From Saccharothrix violaceirubra (lineage in GTDB: Bacteria; Actinomycetota; Actinomycetes; Mycobacteriales; Pseudonocardiaceae), in the NCBI RefSeq assembly GCF_014203755.1, contig NZ_JACHJS010000001.1, positions 930,001 to 994,000 of the forward strand: a stretch of 64,000 nucleotides of DNA, written 5' to 3'. Positions 1-9,219 of this stretch are shown piece after piece. Both the position numbers and the translations under genes were made by a program. How positions within the stretch are numbered: position 1 is the stretch's first letter; each line of letters starts with the position of its first letter. The notes below the pieces were generated by a model. That model saw only the letters and a program-made list of their open reading frames with translations, did not search any database and was not told the DNA's origin.

Positions 1-1576
1 TGAACGTGAACCGGAACACGGCCGCGTGGTCGGTGGGCGTGATCTCGGTGCGCATCCCGTTCTCGAACGTCACGCCGTAGTAGTGCGCACGTGCTTCCTC
101 GGCGGAATGCCGGAACGGCAGCGCGCGGCCGGCCCGGTCCGCGGTCGGCGTGCCCGCCACGGGCATGACCTGGAACGTCTGCCGGTCGCCCATCCACGGG
201 CTCGGTTCGTGGCTCGCGGTGAACGCCTCGACGCGCGGCAGGTTGGCGTCGTCGTTGCGGCGCGCGTACTCGTAGATCCAGTCGATCGACCCGGCGTTCG
301 TCGTGGGCGTCCAGAAGTTGAACCCGTGCGGCACGGCCGTGGCCGGGAACGTGTTGCCGCGCGAGAAGGAGCTGCCGGAGTTCGTGCCCCGCGTCGTGAG
401 CACGTGGTCCGACGGCCGCCCCGACGACGTCCGGACCGCCGGGCCGAGCGCGATGTCGTCGAACCACCCCGCGAACGACGCCGGCCCGCGCGGGTTGTCG
501 TAGCCGATCAGGATCCGGCGCACGGTCCTGCCCGCCGCGACGGCGCCGATCGCCGAGGTGATCCGGTTCCACTGGTTGGTGGACAAGGATTTCGCCTCGC
601 CCTGACCGCGTGGCGACAGCGGGAACCCGTACTGGTCGGACGCGCCCAGGCCGCTCAGGTAGGTGCCGTCGGAGAACGCCAGGTCGACGGCCACGAACGT
701 CGACGGGTACGCGAGGTCGACGTGCGTGGGGAAGACCAGGTACGACAACTCGGTGTCGGCCGCTACGGGCACGTCGACCTCGAACACCTTGTTGTACGCG
801 TAGCCCCGGCCACTCCCGGTGTGCGTCCCGGCGTAGCGCAATGCCCGCGTACCGGTGAAACCCATGCCCGGTCGGGTGTTGTAGCCACCGTTCGCCCCAC
901 GCCCCGCGACGGTCAGCATCGTGCGCGGCGCGGGCGTGGTCGAGCCGTCGGAGAACCGCACGTCGGCCAGTTGCACCTCGCGGGCGCCCGAGTTCGCCGT
1001 GACGTCGAGCCGGTACCAGCGGAACGCCGCGGGCGTGGCCACGTCGAACGTCCGCGACTCGCCCCGCGACCGGAACGCCTCGCCGCCGCGCGAGTCGACC
1101 ACCGTCCACGCCTTGCCGTCCGCGGACCCGCGCAGCACCCAGTCGCGGGGATCTCGGGCCGGCACGTCGTTGGCCGAGGTGAGCGCGTACCGGGTCACGG
1201 CCACGTCGCCGTCGAACCCGAAGTCGACCCAGCCGGTGGCCGCGAACACCAGCCACTTCGACGCCACGCTGCCGTCGACGAGGTTCTCCTTCAGCTCGCC
1301 CGAGCCGGTGTTCTCGCCGCTGGCCGCGAGTGCGACCACGCGGGAGGTCACGTCGCCGGGCAGGCCGGTGGAGTCGGTGCCGTCGACGCCGGACACGAGC
1401 GGTGACCCGTCCGGTCCGGTCTCGGCCGTGCTGGTCCAGCGCGGCTGCGCCTGGCCCTCCTCGAACGAGCTGGAGAACGTGGTCACGTCGGGCCTCCCCG
1501 GTGAGGCGATCGCCGGTACCCAGCCTGCCACGAGAGCCGAGACCACCACAGCGGCCGTCACGGCGATCGTCCGCAT
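1..1576 (-). CDS. Secreted GH92 alpha-mannosidase-like glycosidase, N-terminal part (cut by window edge)
   Basis: The reading frame opens with ATG at 1576 and stays open to the window edge, giving about 525 residues. It starts with a typical signal peptide (Arg at 2, hydrophobic stretch to about residue 23, Ala-rich cleavage region). A discoidin (F5/8 type C)-like carbohydrate-binding region follows, then a jelly-roll-like stretch, and then the start of a GH92 N-terminal domain with the landmarks GNTFPATAVPHGFNFW and MGDRQTFQVMP. GH92 enzymes are exo-acting, calcium-dependent mannosidases; the catalytic C-terminal domain lies outside the window, so activity cannot be judged. It is probably exported to degrade mannose-containing glycans. 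It is divergent from the ROK regulator gene, which may control it (inference from position). Confidence 0.85.
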   Translation of the reverse strand, partial: MRTIAVTAAVVVSALVAGWVPAIASPGRPDVTTFSSSFEEGQAQPRWTSTAETGPDGSPLVSGVDGTDSTGLPGDVTSRVVALAASGENTGSGELKENLVDGSVASKWLVFAATGWVDFGFDGDVAVTRYALTSANDVPARDPRDWVLRGSADGKAWTVVDSRGGEAFRSRGESRTFDVATPAAFRWYRLDVTANSGAREVQLADVRFSDGSTTPAPRTMLTVAGRGANGGYNTRPGMGFTGTRALRYAGTHTGSGRGYAYNKVFEVDVPVAADTELSYLVFPTHVDLAYPSTFVAVDLAFSDGTYLSGLGASDQYGFPLSPRGQGEAKSLSTNQWNRITSAIGAVAAGRTVRRILIGYDNPRGPASFAGWFDDIALGPAVRTSSGRPSDHVLTTRGTNSGSSFSRGNTFPATAVPHGFNFWTPTTNAGSIDWIYEYARRNDDANLPRVEAFTASHEPSPWMGDRQTFQVMPVAGTPTADRAGRALPFRHSAEEARAHYYGVTFENGMRTEITPTDHAAVFRFTF

Positions 1577-1670
1577 CCCAGACCCCTCTCCCCGAGTCAC
1601 CGGCACACTACCGACGGTCACCGACAAAAGCCGTGGCGCCAAGCCGACCCGTCGGCCGGTCGTGGAGATC

Positions 1671-1676
1671 TAGACT
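1671..1676 (+). promoter_or_regulatory. Candidate -10 element (TAGACT) of a leaderless ROK-gene transcript
   Basis: TAGACT lies 8 nt before the GTG start at 1685. That spacing puts the expected transcription start at or next to the start codon. No convincing -35 box is visible. The same arrangement is seen before argS (4825-4830) and prmC (18189-18194). Confidence 0.4.
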
Positions 1677-1684
1677 CACTCGCC

Positions 1685-2878
1685 GTGACGGTCCGCCCCT
1701 CTCCCCAGGTAGGCACCCCCGCGGGGATGCGCGTGCTCAACCAGCGGGCGGTGCTCGACCGGCTGCGCGCCGGCGGACCGGCCACCCGACCGCAGATCGC
1801 CAAGGACACCGGTCTGTCCAAACCGACCGTCGGCCAGGCGCTGCTCGACCTGGAACGCCGCGACCTGGTCCGGCCGATCGGCCGGACGACGGCCGGTCCG
1901 GGCCGCTCGGCCATGGTCTACGAGACGAACCCGGCCGCCGGGCACGTGCTCGGCGTGGACATCGGCCGGCGGCGCATCCGGGCGGCCGTCGCGGACCTCG
2001 CCGGTTCGGTGATCGCACGGGTCGACGAGCGCAACCGCTGCCGCACGGCCACGACGCTCGTGCGCACGGTCAAGGAGTTGGCCGCGCGCACGGTCGCGGA
2101 TGCGGGCCTGGTCGCCGAGGACGTCGTGGTCACGGTCGTCGGCACGCCCGGCGTCCCCGACCGGAGCGACCGCACGCTGCGGCACGCGCCCAACCTGCCC
2201 GGCTGGGAGCGTCGGGGCCTGCTCGACGACCTGGAGGCCGAACTCGGTCCGGGTCTGGTCGTGGTGGAGAACGACGCCAACCTCGCGGCCGTCGGCGAGT
2301 ACGCGCACGGCGCCGCGCGGGGTGTGGGCGTGTTCGTGTGCCTGACCGTGGGCACCGGTCTCGGCATGGGGATCATGGTCGAGGGGCACCTGTTCCGGGG
2401 CGCGAACGGTGCCGCGGGCGAAGTCGGCTACCTGCCTTACGGCGCGGAGGAGTCCGTTGTGGACGATCTCGGGCGCGGCCGGATCGAGGCGGCGGTGTCC
2501 GGCGACGCGGTCGTGGCGCTGGCCCGGGACCGGGGCCTGGCGGTGAAGTCCGCGCGCGAGGTGTTCGCGCTGGCGAAGTCCGGCGACGAGCGGGCACGGG
2601 CGGTGGTGGCGGCCGAGGCGGACCGGCTCGCGCACGTGGTGGCGTCGGTGGCGGCCGTGGTGGATCCGGAGTTGGTCGTACTCGGCGGTGGCGTGGGCGG
2701 CAGCGCGGACCTGCTGCCGGGGCCGATCGAGGAGGCGCTGTGCCGGATCACCCCGCTCAGACCCCGGGTGGTGGCGGGTGCGCTGGGTGACGGCGCGGTG
2801 TTGGGCGGTGCGATCGCGCGGGCGTTGGTCTCGGCGAACGACCTGGTGTTCGACCGTAAGGATGCAGTGACGGTCTGA
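1685..2878 (+). CDS. ROK family transcriptional regulator
   Basis: 397 residues from GTG. An N-terminal winged helix-turn-helix (about residues 15-75, with TGLSKPTVGQALLDL as recognition region) is followed by a ROK sugar-kinase fold (about 85-390). The sugar-binding pair Asn196-Asp197 in VVVENDAN is kept. The zinc-site histidine of ROK proteins is replaced by Tyr249 in GAAGEVGY, and the CxCGxxGC zinc motif is absent, so it is more likely a sugar-responsive repressor than a glucokinase. Divergence from the GH92 gene suggests control of glycan use, which is an inference from position. Confidence 0.85.
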   Translation: MTVRPSPQVGTPAGMRVLNQRAVLDRLRAGGPATRPQIAKDTGLSKPTVGQALLDLERRDLVRPIGRTTAGPGRSAMVYETNPAAGHVLGVDIGRRRIRAAVADLAGSVIARVDERNRCRTATTLVRTVKELAARTVADAGLVAEDVVVTVVGTPGVPDRSDRTLRHAPNLPGWERRGLLDDLEAELGPGLVVVENDANLAAVGEYAHGAARGVGVFVCLTVGTGLGMGIMVEGHLFRGANGAAGEVGYLPYGAEESVVDDLGRGRIEAAVSGDAVVALARDRGLAVKSAREVFALAKSGDERARAVVAAEADRLAHVVASVAAVVDPELVVLGGGVGGSADLLPGPIEEALCRITPLRPRVVAGALGDGAVLGGAIARALVSANDLVFDRKDAVTV

Positions 2879-3049
2879 TGGGTGAACGCCCCCCGTTACG
2901 GCCGGGTGATTCACTCGAAAGTAGTAGAGGCATTCGTCAGGTTTATGACATACCGTAACCACACCTCCACCTGGAGGGTTGTGTCCTTCCGTAGTGCAAG
3001 GGGAGTCGGACGGGGAGTACGGGGGACGTGGTCCCCTTCCGACCGTACG

Positions 3050-3088
3050 CACGGGGCAGGTGCCGCGCCCGCAATCACCTGCCCCGTG
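3050..3088. terminator. Bidirectional terminator hairpin between convergent genes
   Basis: A perfect 13-bp inverted repeat (3050-3062 with 3076-3088) has a 13-nt loop. It lies between the ROK gene and the DUF305 gene, which converge. There is no U tract, as is common for terminators in GC-rich actinobacteria. The rest of 2879-3104 holds no gene. Confidence 0.65.
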
Positions 3089-3104
3089 TACTGCGGAAAC
3101 CCGC

Positions 3105-3788
3105 CTACGGGAACGGCAGCGGCTGGGCGTTGCGCTCGGCGAGCAGCGTGCGCATGTAGTCCGCCTCGCCCGTCTGCGACTTGAGCATGTTGGCGGCCAG
3201 CGTCCGCACCACGGCCTCGCCCGCGTGCTCGGACCCGTACTTCGCCATGGGCGCACCGCCCTGGTGGTGGCGCAGCATGAGCTGGAGGAAGTAGACGTCG
3301 AACTCGGTGCCCGACAGGCTCCGCAGCTTCGACAGCTCCTCCGAGGTCGCCATGCCCGGCATCAGACCCGACACGGCGGCCGACGGCGCGGCGGACGAGT
3401 GCTCGTGCGAGCCGGACTCCATCCACGCCATGTGCGTGCCGTCGACCGACTGCTCCGGCTGACCCCACAGGCTCAGCCAGCCCTTCATCCGACCCACCTG
3501 CTCCAACTGCGTCGACTGGATGTCGAACGCGAGCTGCCGGACGAACTTGTCGGTCGTCTTGTCGCGGGCCGCGTTGGCCATGGTGATGCCCTGGAGGTGG
3601 TGCACGGCCATGTCCTGGAGGAATCCGACGTCGACGGATTCCCGGGCGGGCACCGACGACGAGGGCGTCCCGGGCAGCTTGATCAGCAGCCCGATCGCGG
3701 CGCCGAGCAGCAGCACGGCCACCACCGCGACGGACACGACGACGGTCCGCGTCGCGGTGAGGCCGCGCCGCTGCTCGACTTCCTCCAC
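3105..3788 (-). CDS. DUF305 membrane-anchored protein
   Basis: 227 residues from GTG at 3788. There is one N-terminal membrane segment (about residues 14-36) and then an extracytoplasmic DUF305 domain. The domain is a tandem of ferritin-like helical halves with the typical paired-histidine motifs DMAVHHLQGITMA and MLRHHQGGAPMA, which suggest metal binding. The family's biochemical role is not settled; copper-related roles have been proposed for some members. It starts 1 nt after the stop of the DUF3105 gene, so the two are almost surely co-transcribed and translationally coupled. The pair is a common actinobacterial unit next to argS. Confidence 0.85.
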   Translation of the reverse strand: MEEVEQRRGLTATRTVVVSVAVVAVLLLGAAIGLLIKLPGTPSSSVPARESVDVGFLQDMAVHHLQGITMANAARDKTTDKFVRQLAFDIQSTQLEQVGRMKGWLSLWGQPEQSVDGTHMAWMESGSHEHSSAAPSAAVSGLMPGMATSEELSKLRSLSGTEFDVYFLQLMLRHHQGGAPMAKYGSEHAGEAVVRTLAANMLKSQTGEADYMRTLLAERNAQPLPFP

Positions 3789-3789
3789 G

Positions 3790-4686
3790 TCAGCTGCTCG
3801 GCTGCGTCGTCGGCGCGGCGGAACCCTGGGTGGCCGGCGCCCCGGTGCCCGCAGTGGGGGCTGCGGTGGGGGCGACCGTGCCGGTCATCTCGCCACCGGC
3901 CTCGGTCGCGTCCTTCTCGCCGCCCTCCATCGGGATGGCGTCGGCGCCCGGCTTCTCGGCCACGAACGGCGGCGGGTTCTCGGTGTCGAACGTGCTGGAG
4001 TCGCACGCCGCGCCGATCTCCGGGTACTGGTACTGGTTGCGCAGCAGCGACTGCACGAACTGGTCGATGCGCTCGTCGTCGACCGAGTCGACCTTGAGCT
4101 GGTGGCCCCACGACTGCAGCGAGATCGGCTTGTCCAGGCCCGGGTACGGCGACAGCATGGAGAACTGCCGGCCCTCGACCTTCTTCTTCAGCTTGTCGAG
4201 CGCCTCACCCGTCACCTGGTCGGGGTTGTAGGCGATCCACACGGCACCGTGCTCCAGCGAGTGGACCATGTTCTCGGTGCGCACCGGCTTCGCGTAGACG
4301 ACGCCCATGCAGTTGGCCCACGTGGAGTCGTGCGGGCCGCCGTAGGGCGGCGACAGGTCGTAGCCCACGCGCTGGGTCGGCTGCACGTGCTTGCCGGCCT
4401 CGTAGGTCTTCTTGACCACGCCCTGGATCTGGTCCGAGGGGTCCTTGTTCTCCTCGGTCGGGTTCCATTTGGCCAGCGCGGCCTCGCGGTCGCTCTTCTC
4501 GTTGAGCTGCGTGATCGCGTAGCCGAACACACCACCCGCGAGCGCGAGGACGGCGATCACGGCGACGATCGTCCCCCACGGCTTCGGTTTGCTCGCCACC
4601 ACCGAGGAACGGGCCGCAGCCACGCTGGACCGCGCCGCCTTCGTCTTCTTGCCGCTGGTCATGTCCGCCTCAGGTCCGGAAGTCAT
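3790..4686 (-). CDS. DUF3105 membrane-anchored protein
   Basis: 298 residues from ATG at 4686; a second ATG eight codons later is possible. A Lys/Ser-rich cytoplasmic start precedes one membrane segment (about residues 35-60) and an extracytoplasmic DUF3105 domain. Its hallmarks are GGPHD, the single-Cys WANCMG motif, and VHSLEHGAVWIAY. The last 45 residues are a low-complexity Ala/Pro/Thr tail. Function is unknown. It is the first gene of a two-gene unit with the DUF305 gene and is divergent from argS, with which it shares a 150-bp upstream region containing a palindrome. Confidence 0.85.
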   Translation of the reverse strand: MTSGPEADMTSGKKTKAARSSVAAARSSVVASKPKPWGTIVAVIAVLALAGGVFGYAITQLNEKSDREAALAKWNPTEENKDPSDQIQGVVKKTYEAGKHVQPTQRVGYDLSPPYGGPHDSTWANCMGVVYAKPVRTENMVHSLEHGAVWIAYNPDQVTGEALDKLKKKVEGRQFSMLSPYPGLDKPISLQSWGHQLKVDSVDDERIDQFVQSLLRNQYQYPEIGAACDSSTFDTENPPPFVAEKPGADAIPMEGGEKDATEAGGEMTGTVAPTAAPTAGTGAPATQGSAAPTTQPSS

Positions 4687-4751
4687 CCACCCATGCCGCC
4701 GGTCAGTGTAGGGACAGGGTGTCTGGTCGACGTCAACTCCCGGTCACCCGA

Positions 4752-4767
4752 CTGTTGACATCAACAG
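4752..4767. promoter_or_regulatory. 16-bp palindrome in the DUF3105/argS divergent promoter region
   Basis: CTGTTGA-CA-TCAACAG is a perfect 7-bp inverted repeat with a 2-nt centre and contains a TTGACA -35-like hexamer. It lies 66 bp before DUF3105 and 70 bp before argS. It could be a repressor site; the regulator is not known. Confidence 0.4.
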
Positions 4768-4824
4768 CGCGTCGCTCCCGTCAGGTGGGACGTAACCCGG
4801 TCGAGACCAGCGGGAACAGTTCCC

Positions 4825-4830
4825 TAGACT
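4825..4830 (+). promoter_or_regulatory. Candidate -10 element (TAGACT) of argS
   Basis: TAGACT ends 6 nt before the GTG start of argS, and no ribosome binding site fits in between. This spacing predicts a leaderless mRNA for the argS-thrB operon. No clear -35 box is visible. Confidence 0.4.
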
Positions 4831-4836
4831 TGCCGG

Positions 4837-6486
4837 GTGACTCCCGCAGCACTCGCTCAACTCGTCCGTGCGACGGCCGTGGACGTGCTGTCCACCCGCG
4901 GCCTCGACCCCGCCGCCCTCCCCGAGGCGGTCACGATCGAGCGACCGCGCAACCCCGAGCACGGCGACTACGCCACCAACCTGGCCCTCCAGACCGCGAA
5001 GAAGCTCGGTGTCGCGCCCCGTGACCTGGCCGGCTGGCTCGCCGAGGCGCTCACCGGAACCGACTCGATCGCGTCGGTCGACGTGGCGGGTCCGGGCTTT
5101 CTGAACCTGCGCCTGGCCGCCGACGCGCAGGGCGAGATCGTGCGCGACGTGCTGCGCGCGGGCGAGGCGTACGGCCGCGGCGGCAAGTACGCGGGTGTGA
5201 AGGTCAACCTGGAGTTCGTGTCCGCGAACCCGACCGGCCCGGTCCACCTGGGCGGCACGCGGTGGGCGGCGGTCGGCGACGCGCTGGGGCGCGTGCTGAC
5301 CGCGAACGGCGCCGAGGTGACCCGTGAGTACTACTTCAACGACGCCGGCGCGCAGATCGACCGGTTCGTGCGGTCCCTGATCGCCGCCGCCAAGGGCGAA
5401 CCCGCCCCCGAGGACGGCTACGCGGGCGCCTACATCGGCGACATCGCCGCCGAGGTGCTGCGCCGCGAGCCGGGCGCGCTGTCCGCGCCGGACAGCCATG
5501 AGGTCTTCCGCTCGATCGGCGTGAACCTGATGTTCGACGAGATCAAGCGGGACATGCACGACTTCGGCACCGACTTCGACGTGTACTTCCACGAGGACTC
5601 GCTGCACCGCTCCGGCGCCGTGGCCAAGGCCGTGGAGGAACTGAAGACCTCGGGCTCGCTCTACTTCGCCAACGGCGCGTGGTGGCTGCGGTCCACCGAG
5701 TACGGCGACGACAAGGACCGCGTCGTCATCAAGAGCGACGGTGCGCCCGCGTACATCGCCGGCGACATCGCCTACTTCCTGGACAAGCGGTCGCGCGGCT
5801 TCGACCTGTGCATCTACATGCTGGGTGCGGACCACCACGGCTACGTGGCCCGGCTCAAGGCCGCCGCGGCGGCGGTGGGCGACGACCCGGACACGGTCGA
5901 GGTCCTGATCGGCCAGCTCGTCAACCTCGTCAGCGACGGCAAGCCCGTGCGGATGAGCAAGCGGGCCGGCACGGTCGTCACCATGCAGGACCTGGTGGAG
6001 GCCGTCGGCGTGGACGCGTCGCGGTTCGCGCTGTCCCGATCGTCCGCCGACGCGTCGCTGGACATCGACCTCGACCTGCTGCGCAAGCACAGCAACGACA
6101 ACCCGGTCTACTACGTGCAGTACGCGCACTCGCGCATCTGCTCGGTGCTGCGCAACGCCGCCGACCTGGGCGTCGTGCCCAACGACCGGTTCGACCTGCT
6201 CACCCACGACCGCGAGGGCGACCTCATCCGCACGCTGGGCGAGTACCCGCGCGTCGTCGAGACCGCCGGCGAACTGCGCGAACCGCACCGGATCGCGCGG
6301 TACCTCGAAGAACTCGCGGGCACGTTCCACCGGCACTACGACACCCCGGAACTGCGCGTGACGCCGCGTGGCGACGAGCAGCCGACCGAGGAGCAGGGTG
6401 CCCGGCACCAGCTCTACGTCGCGGCCCGCCAGGTGTTCCGCAACGGTCTGGCCCTGCTGGGCGTGACCGCGCCGGAGCGCATGTGA
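4837..6486 (+). CDS. argS: Arginyl-tRNA synthetase
   Basis: 549 residues from GTG. This class I synthetase attaches arginine to tRNA(Arg) in the cytoplasm. The N-terminal tRNA-recognition domain (about 1-100) is followed by the catalytic core with the HIGH-type motif VHLGG near residue 137 and the KMSKS-type motif RMSKR near residue 371. The C-terminal DALR anticodon-binding domain ends in [10 protein letters not shown]. The length is normal for the family. Its stop overlaps the lysA start (TGATG), so argS leads an operon with lysA, hom, thrC and thrB. The argS-lysA link is common in actinobacteria. Confidence 0.96.
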   Translation: MTPAALAQLVRATAVDVLSTRGLDPAALPEAVTIERPRNPEHGDYATNLALQTAKKLGVAPRDLAGWLAEALTGTDSIASVDVAGPGFLNLRLAADAQGEIVRDVLRAGEAYGRGGKYAGVKVNLEFVSANPTGPVHLGGTRWAAVGDALGRVLTANGAEVTREYYFNDAGAQIDRFVRSLIAAAKGEPAPEDGYAGAYIGDIAAEVLRREPGALSAPDSHEVFRSIGVNLMFDEIKRDMHDFGTDFDVYFHEDSLHRSGAVAKAVEELKTSGSLYFANGAWWLRSTEYGDDKDRVVIKSDGAPAYIAGDIAYFLDKRSRGFDLCIYMLGADHHGYVARLKAAAAAVGDDPDTVEVLIGQLVNLVSDGKPVRMSKRAGTVVTMQDLVEAVGVDASRFALSRSSADASLDIDLDLLRKHSNDNPVYYVQYAHSRICSVLRNAADLGVVPNDRFDLLTHDREGDLIRTLGEYPRVVETAGELREPHRIARYLEELAGTFHRHYDTPELRVTPRGDEQPTEEQGARHQLYVAARQVFRNGLALLGVTAPERM

Positions 6487-7910
6487 TGCGCGCGCACCCG
6501 GCCGGTCCCCGGCACGCCGACGTCCTGGTGCCCGCCAACACGGCGGGCACCCGTCCGTCCACTCCGGACGCGCTCGACGACCTGCACCCGCGTGTGTGGC
6601 CGCGCAACGCCGCACGCGGCGAGGACGGCGTGGTCCGGCTCGCCGGCGTCGACGTGCGCGACCTCGCCGAGCGGCACGGCACCCCGCTGTTCGTCCTCGA
6701 CGAGGCCGACTTCCGGTCCCGCTGCCGCGACCACGCCGAGGCGTTCGGCGACCCGACCCGCGTGCACTACGCCTCCAAGGCGTTCCTGTCCGTCGCGGTC
6801 GCCCGGTTCGTCGCGGAAGAGGGCCTGAGCATCGACGTGTGCAGCGGCGGCGAACTGGCCATCGCGCTGCGCGCCGACTTCCCGCCCGAGCGGATCGCCT
6901 TGCACGGCAACAACAAGTCCGTCGCCGAGCTGACCCGTGCGGTCGAGGCCGGTGTCGGCGTGGTCGTGCTCGACTCGTTCCACGAGATCGCCCGGCTCGA
7001 CCAGATCACCCGCGAGCACGGCCGCGTCCAGCAGGTCATGATCCGCGTGACGGTCGGCGTCGAGGCGCACACCCACGAGTTCATCGCCACCGCGCACGAG
7101 GACCAGAAGTTCGGCTTCTCGCTGTCCTCCGGCGACGCCGCCGAGGCCGCGCGCCGCGTGCTCAAGGCCGAGGGCCTCAAGCTGATCGGCCTGCACAGCC
7201 ACATCGGCTCGCAGATCTTCGACGCCAGCGGCTTCGAGGTCGCCGCGCGCCGCGTCGTCGGCCTGGTCGCCCAGTTGCGCGACGAGCACGGTGACGACGT
7301 GCTGTCCGACCTGTCCACCGTCGACCTCGGCGGCGGCCTGGGCATCGCCTACACGCCCGACGACGACCCGCCGCCGCCCGCCGAACTCGCCCGGCAGCTC
7401 GCGAACATCGTCGCGAAGGAGTGCGAGCACAACGACCTGCCGACGCCGCACATCGCCGTCGAACCCGGACGGGCGATCGTCGGACCCGGCACGGTGACCC
7501 TCTACGAGGTGGGCACCATCAAGGACGTGCAGCTCGACGCCGGCGCGATCCGCCGGTACGTCAGCGTGGACGGCGGGATGAGCGACAACATCCGCACCGC
7601 CCTCTACGACGCGGTCTACGACTGCAAGCTGGTGTCGCGCGCGGCCGGACCGGACGCCAACGCCGTCCTGTGCCGGGTCGTGGGCAAGCACTGCGAGTCC
7701 GGCGACGTGGTCGTCCGCGACTGCTGGCTGCCCGACGACCTCGCGCCCGGCGACCTGCTCGCGGTGGCGGCGACCGGCGCGTACTGCTACTCGATGGCCA
7801 GCGGCTACAACCGCCTGCCCCGGCCCGCGCTCGTCGCGGTCGCCGACGGGCAGGACCGGACGCTGCTGCGCCGCGAGACCGAGGAAGACCTGTTCCGCCT
7901 GGAGGTGTGA
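6486..7910 (+). CDS. lysA: Diaminopimelate decarboxylase
   Basis: 474 residues from the ATG at 6486, which shares its A with the argS stop. It is a fold-III PLP enzyme that decarboxylates meso-diaminopimelate to lysine, the last step of the pathway. Landmarks are the PLP lysine in VHYASKAF, the HSHIGSQ glycine loop, the phosphate-binding [16 protein letters not shown], and the second active-site part with GKHCESGD and the dimer-contributed Tyr region. Earlier in-frame starts exist inside argS but are ignored because of the coupled ATG. It is followed 1 nt later by hom. Confidence 0.96.
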   Translation: MRAHPAGPRHADVLVPANTAGTRPSTPDALDDLHPRVWPRNAARGEDGVVRLAGVDVRDLAERHGTPLFVLDEADFRSRCRDHAEAFGDPTRVHYASKAFLSVAVARFVAEEGLSIDVCSGGELAIALRADFPPERIALHGNNKSVAELTRAVEAGVGVVVLDSFHEIARLDQITREHGRVQQVMIRVTVGVEAHTHEFIATAHEDQKFGFSLSSGDAAEAARRVLKAEGLKLIGLHSHIGSQIFDASGFEVAARRVVGLVAQLRDEHGDDVLSDLSTVDLGGGLGIAYTPDDDPPPPAELARQLANIVAKECEHNDLPTPHIAVEPGRAIVGPGTVTLYEVGTIKDVQLDAGAIRRYVSVDGGMSDNIRTALYDAVYDCKLVSRAAGPDANAVLCRVVGKHCESGDVVVRDCWLPDDLAPGDLLAVAATGAYCYSMASGYNRLPRPALVAVADGQDRTLLRRETEEDLFRLEV

Positions 7911-7911
7911 C

Positions 7912-9219
7912 GTGCCCGGCCACAAACAGCACGGTCCGATCAGGGTCGCCCTGCTCGGGTGCGGGACGGTCGGCACGGAGGTGGTGCGGCTGCTCACCGA
8001 GCAGGCCGACGACCTCACGGCGCGCGTCGGCGCGCCGATCGAGCTGGCCGGCATCGCCGTCCGCAAGCCGAACAAGCACCGCGAGGTGCCCGCGGACCTG
8101 CTCACCACCGACGCCGAGGCGCTGGTCGCCTCGGACGTCGACGTGGTGATCGAGGTCATCGGTGGCATCGAGCCCACGCGCACGCTGCTGCGCAAGGCGC
8201 TCGAGGGCGGCAAGTCCGTGGTGACCGCGAACAAGGCGCTGCTCGCCGAGCACTCGGCCGAGTTGTTCGAGGCGGCCGACGCCTCGGGCGCCGACCTGTA
8301 CTTCGAGGCCGCCGTCGCGGGGGCGATCCCGCTGCTGCGGCCGTTGCGCGAGTCCCTCGCCGGTGACCGGATCACCCGCGTGATGGGCATCGTGAACGGC
8401 ACGACCAACTTCATCCTCTCGGGCATGACCTCGACCGGGTCGAGCTACGCCGAGACGCTCGAAGAGGCGACCCGGCTCGGGTACGCCGAGGCCGACCCGA
8501 CCGCGGACGTGGACGGCTACGACGCCGCGTCCAAGGCCGCGATCCTGGCGTCGCTGGCGTTCCACAGCCGGGTCACCGCCTCCGACGTGCACCGCGAGGG
8601 CATCGCGTCGGTCAGCGCGGCCGACATCGCCGCCGCCAAGGGCCTGGGGCGCGTGGTCAAGCTGCTCGCGATCTGCGAACGCGTCGAGGTCGACGGCACG
8701 GAGAGCATCGCGGTGCGCGTGCACCCGGCGATGATCCCGGTCGCGCACCCGCTGGCGAGCGTGAACGGCGCGTTCAACGCCGTGTTCGTCGAGGCCGACG
8801 CGGCGGGCGAGATGATGTTCTACGGCCAGGGCGCCGGCGGTGCCCCGACCGCGAGCGCGGTGCTGGGCGACCTGGTCGCCGCCGCGCGCAACCGGGTGGG
8901 CGGCGGGCACGGCCCGCGCGAGTCGGCGTACGCGGCGCTGCCCGTGCGGCCGATGGGCCAGACTCCGACGCGGTACCACATCAGCCTCGACGTGGCCGAC
9001 CGGCCGGGTGTGCTGTCGCAGGTGGCGGCGGTGTTCGCGGAACACGACGTGAGCATCGCGGCCGTGCGCCAGGAGGGACGGGTCGACGACGCCGGACTGG
9101 TGGTCGTCACCCACGCCGCGACGGACGCGGCACTGCGGTCGACCGTGGACAAAATCAGCGGACTGCCGGTGGTTCGGGAAGTGGTCAGCGTGATGCGTGT
9201 GGAAGGCGAAGAGACATGA
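7912..9219 (+). CDS. hom: Homoserine dehydrogenase
   Basis: 435 residues from GTG. It reduces aspartate semialdehyde to homoserine, the branch point to threonine and methionine. An N-terminal NAD(P)-binding fold with [11 protein letters not shown] is followed by the catalytic domain with [11 protein letters not shown] and the lysine in [12 protein letters not shown]-terminal ACT domain (from about residue 355, [18 protein letters not shown]) is the usual site of threonine feedback inhibition. It lies 1 nt after lysA and overlaps thrC by 4 nt. Confidence 0.96.
   Translation: MPGHKQHGPIRVALLGCGTVGTEVVRLLTEQADDLTARVGAPIELAGIAVRKPNKHREVPADLLTTDAEALVASDVDVVIEVIGGIEPTRTLLRKALEGGKSVVTANKALLAEHSAELFEAADASGADLYFEAAVAGAIPLLRPLRESLAGDRITRVMGIVNGTTNFILSGMTSTGSSYAETLEEATRLGYAEADPTADVDGYDAASKAAILASLAFHSRVTASDVHREGIASVSAADIAAAKGLGRVVKLLAICERVEVDGTESIAVRVHPAMIPVAHPLASVNGAFNAVFVEADAAGEMMFYGQGAGGAPTASAVLGDLVAAARNRVGGGHGPRESAYAALPVRPMGQTPTRYHISLDVADRPGVLSQVAAVFAEHDVSIAAVRQEGRVDDAGLVVVTHAATDAALRSTVDKISGLPVVREVVSVMRVEGEET

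Noticed and set aside
26..1405. 459-codon plus-strand open frame
   Set aside because: It is antisense to the GH92 gene and rich in Arg, Val and Gly, as expected for a GC-rich shadow frame.
2950..2985. Short hairpin CCTCCA-CC-TGGAGG after the ROK gene
   Set aside because: Six base pairs with a 2-nt loop cannot fold well; the stronger hairpin at 3050-3088 is the better terminator.
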